Shown in pieces: positions 7,065-11,044 of a DNA stretch of 11,044 nucleotides. How positions within the stretch are numbered: position 1 is the first letter of the stretch; each line of letters starts with the position of its first letter. Both the position numbers and the translations under genes were made by a program. The notes under the pieces were generated by a model that searched no databases, was not told where the DNA came from, and was given only the letters and a program-made list of their open reading frames with translations. The DNA comes from Candidatus Omnitrophota bacterium (GTDB lineage Bacteria; Ratteibacteria; UBA8468; B48-G9; JAFGKM01). Where the stretch lies: contig JAMWCO010000038.1 in assembly GCA_023818785.1 (NCBI GenBank), forward strand, positions 1 to 11,044, written 5' to 3'.

Positions 7065-7850
7065 TTATTTACATTTTAATTCTTCTTTAAATTCAATAAT
7101 CAATTCTTCCATTTCTTTTATTTTGCAATCTATTATCTTTTGTAAAAAGAAACTTCCGATTATTATACCATCTACATATTCTTTAATTTGTTTTATCTGT
7201 TCTTTATTTGATATCCCAAATCCAATAACAACTGGTATTTCTGTTTCATTTTTAATTTTTTTTATTATATCAATCGCTTCTTGTGATAAACTTTCTCTTG
7301 GTCCTGTAACTCCTGCAACACTTATAAAATATATAAAACCATTTGCTTTTTTAATAATTTTTTTCATTCTATTTTCTGAAGTAAATGGTGTTAAAAAATA
7401 AATCAAGTTTATATTTCTTTCTTTTAAAATTTTCCTTATTTCAAAACTTTCTTCATAAGGTAGATCAGGTATTATTAAACCAGAAACACCACTTTTGAAA
7501 CATTTATCAGCAAATTTTTCAATTCCATATTTATATACAGGATTAAAGTAAGTCATAAAAAGATATGGTATTTTAACTTCATTTTTTAATATCTGAATAA
7601 GTTGGAAACATCTATCAGTATTAATTCCATTTTCAAGTGCTTTTGCCGATGTATATTGAATAATAGGTCCATCTGCAATAGGGTCAGAGAATGGTATCCC
7701 AATTTCAATTATATCTGTTCCTTTTTCAGCACTTTTTTTAATTATCTCTATTGACTCTTTAAAAGAGGGGAAACCTGCTGTAAAGTATAAAATCAATGCC
7801 TTTTCTTTTTTCTCTTTTAATTCTTTAAATTTTTTTTCAATATCTGTCAT
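7065..7850 (-). CDS. trpA: Tryptophan synthase alpha subunit
   Basis: Cleaves indole-3-glycerol phosphate to indole and glyceraldehyde-3-phosphate and passes indole through a tunnel to TrpB in the alpha2-beta2 complex. The 261-residue TIM barrel has normal length. Catalytic Glu49 (in DIIEIGIPFSDP) and Asp60 (in PIADGP) fall at exactly the numbers used for the Salmonella enzyme. LYFTAGFPSF (21-30), the VAGVTGPRE phosphate-binding loop and VVIGFGIS near the C-terminus are all present. The ATG overlaps the trpB stop by 4 bases (ATGA), with AAGGGA upstream, so the two subunits are probably made in matched amounts by translational coupling. It is the last trp gene of the operon. No terminator hairpin is evident in the 49-base gap that follows. 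Confidence 0.97.
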   Translation of the reverse strand: MTDIEKKFKELKEKKEKALILYFTAGFPSFKESIEIIKKSAEKGTDIIEIGIPFSDPIADGPIIQYTSAKALENGINTDRCFQLIQILKNEVKIPYLFMTYFNPVYKYGIEKFADKCFKSGVSGLIIPDLPYEESFEIRKILKERNINLIYFLTPFTSENRMKKIIKKANGFIYFISVAGVTGPRESLSQEAIDIIKKIKNETEIPVVIGFGISNKEQIKQIKEYVDGIIIGSFFLQKIIDCKIKEMEELIIEFKEELKCK

Positions 7851-9028
7851 AATTTCCCTTCTATTTTAGCAACTTCAACTACATCTTTATCTCCTCTTCC
7901 TGAGAGACAAACAATTACTATATCCTCTTTTTTAAACCTTCTTTTATTTTTTAACAGCCAACCAATTGCATGACTTGGTTCCAAAGCAGGAATAATACCT
8001 TCAAGTTCACTTAAAATGTGAAATCCTTCTAAAGCAGTTTTATCATCTACAGCAAAATATTCAGCCCTTCCTATTTCCTTATAAAAAGAATGCTCTGGGC
8101 CAACACCTGGATAATCAAGACCTGCTGAAACTGAATGAGTTACTTTTATCTGTCCGTATCTATCCTGTAAAACATATGAAAAACTTCCATGTAATATTCC
8201 TTTTTCTCCTTTTGAAAGAGTTGCTGCATGTTTATCTGTATTTAATCCAATCCCTCCTGCTTCAACTCCTATGAACTTTACTTCTTTATATTTAAAAAAT
8301 GGATAAAATAAACCTATACTATTACTTCCACCGCCAACACAAGCAATAAGATAATCCGGTAATTTTTTTTCCTTTTTTAATATCTGTTTTTTTGTTTCTT
8401 TACCTATTACTGACTGAAAATTTCTTACAATCATAGGATATGGATGAGGACCTACTACAGAACCAATAACATAATGAGTCGTTTTAAAATTCGCTATCCA
8501 ATCTCTCATCGCTTCATTTATTGCATCTTTTAATGTTTTACTTCCACTCTTAACAGGCACAACCTTTGCTCCAAGTAGGTTCATTCTGTATACATTCAAT
8601 TTCTGTCTTTCAAGATCAATTTCTCCCATATAAACTACACATTCCATATTTAATAAAGCACAAGCAGTAGCAGTTGCAACTCCATGTTGCCCTGCACCTG
8701 TTTCTGCAATTATTCTTGTTTTTCCCATCATTTTGGCAAGAAGAACCTGACCAAGAGTATTATTAATCTTATGAGCACCTGTAAATGCTAAATCTTCTCT
8801 TTTTAAATAAACTTTAAATCCAATCTGTTTACTAAAACTTTCTGCAAAATATAAAGGAGTTGGTCTTCCAGCATATTCTTTTAATAAATAATTGAGTTTT
8901 TCTCTAAATTCTCTTTTTTTAGATATTTTTTTATATTCTCTTTCAAGTTCTTCAAGGGGTCCTATTAATGTTTCTGGAGCAAATCTACCACCAAAAATCC
9001 CAAATTTACCTTTTCTATCAGGAAGCAT
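7847..9028 (-). CDS. trpB: Tryptophan synthase beta subunit (TrpB1 type)
   Basis: PLP enzyme that joins indole to serine to give tryptophan, as the beta partner of TrpA. At 393 residues it has the usual TrpB1 length. GKFGIFGGRFAPETL (7-21) is the typical N-terminus. AFTGAHKINN places the PLP lysine at Lys87 and IAETGAGQHG places the catalytic glutamate at Glu109, the same numbers as in the Salmonella enzyme. CVGGGSNSIG is the phosphate-binding loop. The presence of the alpha-contacting features and the immediate overlap with trpA mark it as the true partner of TrpA, in contrast to the TrpB2 upstream. The ATG overlaps the end of trpF by 11 bases and follows AAGAGG. The stop overlaps the trpA start. 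Confidence 0.98.
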   Translation of the reverse strand: MLPDRKGKFGIFGGRFAPETLIGPLEELEREYKKISKKREFREKLNYLLKEYAGRPTPLYFAESFSKQIGFKVYLKREDLAFTGAHKINNTLGQVLLAKMMGKTRIIAETGAGQHGVATATACALLNMECVVYMGEIDLERQKLNVYRMNLLGAKVVPVKSGSKTLKDAINEAMRDWIANFKTTHYVIGSVVGPHPYPMIVRNFQSVIGKETKKQILKKEKKLPDYLIACVGGGSNSIGLFYPFFKYKEVKFIGVEAGGIGLNTDKHAATLSKGEKGILHGSFSYVLQDRYGQIKVTHSVSAGLDYPGVGPEHSFYKEIGRAEYFAVDDKTALEGFHILSELEGIIPALEPSHAIGWLLKNKRRFKKEDIVIVCLSGRGDKDVVEVAKIEGKL

Positions 9029-9656
9029 TTTTAACCTCTTCTATCAACCTTTTTATTTTTTCTATATCTTTTATTCCTGGAGCAATTTCAACTCCTGAAG
9101 CAACATCTATTCCAAAAGGTCTATATTTTTTAATTACCTCTTTTACATTTTCAGAAGATATTCCACCAGCAACAAAAATTTTATGCCATGGTAATTTCTC
9201 TTTTATAATTTCTTTCTCATCTATCATCTTCCCTGTTCCCCCAAAATTATCCTCTTCATATCTATCAAGCAAAAAATAATCAGAGATTTTGTAATGCTTT
9301 ATTTTTTTTATAACTTCTTCAGATTTTCTAACTCTAATAGCCTTAATAAGAATTTTTTCAGGAAAAACCTTTTTAAAGTTTTCAAGTAGAGAAGGTGGTT
9401 CATTACCATGTAACTGAATTCCATCCAATTTAATTTTTTTTATTATTTCAAATAATTTTTTTTCTTCAGGATTCACAAAAACTCCAATTTTTTTAACATC
9501 AGGAGGAAGATTCTCAATAAGTATCTTTGCTTCTTTTTCTTCTATAAATCTTGGACTTTTTTCATAAAAATTTAATCCAATCCATCTAATCCCAAGATTT
9601 ATTGCATCAACAATATCTTTTTTTCTTTTAAAACCACAGATTTTTATTTCAACCAT
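9018..9656 (-). CDS. trpF: Phosphoribosylanthranilate isomerase
   Basis: Converts N-(5'-phosphoribosyl)anthranilate to the carboxyphenylamino-deoxyribulose phosphate by Amadori rearrangement, the step before TrpC. The 212-residue protein is a single-domain TIM barrel of normal length, not fused to TrpC. The general base Cys7 is in VEIKICGFK, and the general acid is Asp131 in FLLDRYEED. NFYEKSPRFI (29-38), FGGTGKMI, VAGGIS and the terminal phosphate site VASGVEIAPGIKD are recognisable. The segment before GGTG is slightly longer than in many homologues (DRYEEDNF), a minor variation. It overlaps trpB2 by 8 bases at its start and trpB by 11 at its end. No clear ribosome binding site precedes the ATG, so coupling to trpB2 translation is likely. 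Confidence 0.96.
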   Translation of the reverse strand: MVEIKICGFKRKKDIVDAINLGIRWIGLNFYEKSPRFIEEKEAKILIENLPPDVKKIGVFVNPEEKKLFEIIKKIKLDGIQLHGNEPPSLLENFKKVFPEKILIKAIRVRKSEEVIKKIKHYKISDYFLLDRYEEDNFGGTGKMIDEKEIIKEKLPWHKIFVAGGISSENVKEVIKKYRPFGIDVASGVEIAPGIKDIEKIKRLIEEVKNAS

Positions 9657-10998
9657 TAATTTCGGGTAAATCTTTTAATGCTTCTTTTATTTTTTCTTCT
9701 GGATATTCAAAATCTTCAAGTTTTCCTTCAAGATATGCCTCATACGCAGATAAATCAAAATAACCATGTCCAGAATGATTATATACAATTACCTTTCCTT
9801 CTGGAGCATCTTTTGCTTCATCAATTACTGCTTTTATTGCATGTGTTGTTTCAGGTGCAGGTAAAAATCCTTCTGTCTGTGCAAAAAGAAGACCTGCCTG
9901 GAAACATTCTTTTTGATAATATGAAATTGCTTCTACAAGTCCAAGTTTAACAAAATGACATAAAAGAGGAGCATCTCCATGATATCTCAAACCACCTGCA
10001 TGAATCCCAGGTGGAACAAAACTGTGTCCAAGAGTATACATTTTAAGTAAAGGGGTTGTACATGCAGTATCTCCAAAGTCATATCTATAAAGTCCTTTAG
10101 TCAATGTAGGACACGCTTTCGGTTCTACTGCAACAAACCTTATACTTTTACCTTTTATTTTATCTGGAACAAATGGAATTATAAAACCTCCGAAATTACT
10201 TCCACCACCAACACATCCAATTAAAATATCTGGTTTTTCTCCAATTAACTCAAGTTGCTTTTTTGTTTCAAGTCCTACAATTGTCTGGTGAAGGAGAACA
10301 TGATTTAAAACACTTCCAAGAGAATATTTAGTATCTTCTCCTTTAACTGCAGTTTCTATTGCTTCTGATATTGCTATTCCTAAACTACCAGGAGAATTTG
10401 GGTCATGAGAAAGAACCTTTCTACCAAATTCTGTTTTATCAGAGGGAGAAGGATATATAGTTGCTCCCCAGGATTGAGCAAGTAATTTTCTATATGGTTT
10501 TTGATGATATGAAACCTTAACCATAAAGATTACACATTCAAGGTCAAAAATTTTACATGCAAAAGCAAGAGCACTCCCCCATTGACCTGCACCTGTTTCT
10601 GTTGTTAATCTTTTTACACCCTCTATTTTATTATAATATGCTTGAGCAATTGCCGTATTTGGTTTGTGGGAACCAGGAGGGGAGAATGATTCATTTTTAA
10701 AATAAATTCTGGCTTTTGTTTTTAATGCTTTCTCAAAATTTCTTGCTCTATGTAAAGGTGTTGGTCTATAAATTTTATATGCTCTTATAATTTCATCAGG
10801 AATTTCAATCCATCTTTCAGATGAGAATTCTTGCATAATAAGAGACATAGGAAAAATTGGTGCTAAATCTTCTGGTTTTACAGGTTGTCTTGTTTTAGGA
10901 TTGATAACTGGTGGAAGTGGTTCTGGTAAATCAGGTAAGATATTATACCATACTTTTGGCATCTCTTTTTCTGACAAATAAATCTTATTTTCTTCCAT
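9649..10998 (-). CDS. trpB2: Tryptophan synthase beta-like enzyme, TrpB2 type
   Basis: A 449-residue PLP enzyme of the TrpB2 branch, longer than TrpB1 and common in archaea and thermophilic bacteria. Characterised TrpB2 proteins join indole and serine but do not form the standard complex with TrpA. Visible features are the TrpB2-type N-terminal extension (PKVWYNILPDLPEPLPP, 14-30), YRPTPLHRA (77-85) and PPGSHKPNTA with PLP Lys112. TTETGAGQWG contains Glu134, CVGGGSNFGG is the phosphate loop, and a C-terminal GHGYFDLSAYEAYL segment is absent from TrpB1. The ATG at 10998 follows AGAGGGA at good spacing. It shares 8 bases with trpF. Placing it as an early gene of a trp operon that also has trpB and trpA is notable. 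It may salvage free indole or use another amino acceptor, but its real substrate is not shown by the sequence. Confidence 0.95.
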   Translation of the reverse strand: MEENKIYLSEKEMPKVWYNILPDLPEPLPPVINPKTRQPVKPEDLAPIFPMSLIMQEFSSERWIEIPDEIIRAYKIYRPTPLHRARNFEKALKTKARIYFKNESFSPPGSHKPNTAIAQAYYNKIEGVKRLTTETGAGQWGSALAFACKIFDLECVIFMVKVSYHQKPYRKLLAQSWGATIYPSPSDKTEFGRKVLSHDPNSPGSLGIAISEAIETAVKGEDTKYSLGSVLNHVLLHQTIVGLETKKQLELIGEKPDILIGCVGGGSNFGGFIIPFVPDKIKGKSIRFVAVEPKACPTLTKGLYRYDFGDTACTTPLLKMYTLGHSFVPPGIHAGGLRYHGDAPLLCHFVKLGLVEAISYYQKECFQAGLLFAQTEGFLPAPETTHAIKAVIDEAKDAPEGKVIVYNHSGHGYFDLSAYEAYLEGKLEDFEYPEEKIKEALKDLPEING

Positions 10999-11010
10999 CT
11001 TTTTCCCTCT

Positions 11011-11044
11011 TTAATTTATAAATTCTTTTATTTTTTCTTCTATA
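11011..11044 (-). CDS. Last codons of the gene upstream of trpB2 (possibly trpC or trpD)
   Basis: One minus-strand frame entering at the window edge reads IEEKIKEFIN and ends at TAA (11011-11013), 12 bases before the trpB2 ATG. The amphipathic, charged helix is what one expects at the C-terminus of an enzyme such as indole-3-glycerol phosphate synthase. The operon position supports another trp gene. Ten codons are too few to identify it. Confidence 0.4.
   Translation of the reverse strand, partial: IEEKIKEFIN

Noticed and set aside
9678..9950. 90-codon plus-strand frame antisense to trpB2
   Set aside because: Leu/Gln-rich shadow of conserved trpB2 codons with no ribosome binding site. The other antisense frames in hom, trpA and trpB-trpF are rejected for the same reason.

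Overview
The window is a strongly AT-rich bacterial chromosome segment with dense, short-gap gene packing, TTG/ATG starts with Shine-Dalgarno sequences, and a standard genetic code (TGA ends three conserved genes: trpB2, trpF and trpB). The mix of a Gfo/Idh/MocA-type oxidoreductase, a GH38 alpha-mannosidase-like enzyme, an AzgA/PbuG-type purine permease and a trp operon carrying both kinds of TrpB fits an uncultured, possibly thermophilic or anaerobic carbohydrate-using bacterium. I cannot name the phylum from sequence alone.

Layout. Plus strand, 1-4762: the 3' part of a Gfo/Idh/MocA-like oxidoreductase that stops early (probably a degraded gene), then a small FMN nitroreductase, an NCS2 purine permease 12 bases later, and a GH38-family glycosidase with a TTG start whose ribosome binding site lies in a palindrome. 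Minus strand, reading from 11044 down to 4751: the last codons of an upstream gene (possibly trpC or trpD), trpB2, trpF, trpB and trpA, all overlapping or nearly touching. A 49-base gap with a near-consensus promoter-like sequence follows, then an unrecognised membrane-anchored coiled-coil protein, homoserine dehydrogenase 2 bases after it, and a degraded TPR-like open frame that overlaps the end of hom and converges on the mannosidase stop.

The minus-strand genes form an amino-acid block. TrpF, TrpB and TrpA carry chorismate-derived phosphoribosylanthranilate towards tryptophan, with TrpB2 as a second beta-type indole/serine enzyme. Homoserine dehydrogenase is the branch-point enzyme to threonine and methionine, and carries an ACT regulatory domain. 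The plus-strand genes are a looser set concerned with sugar breakdown, redox and purine uptake.

I did not find a clearly new system. The points most worth a second look are the TrpB2+TrpB1 arrangement inside one trp operon, the start-less TPR-like frame at 4751-5011, the interrupted oxidoreductase whose apparent continuation contains the nitroreductase ribosome binding site, and the unrecognised protein at 6290-7015. No RNA genes, insertion sequences, CRISPR arrays or convincing GC-rich terminators were seen.
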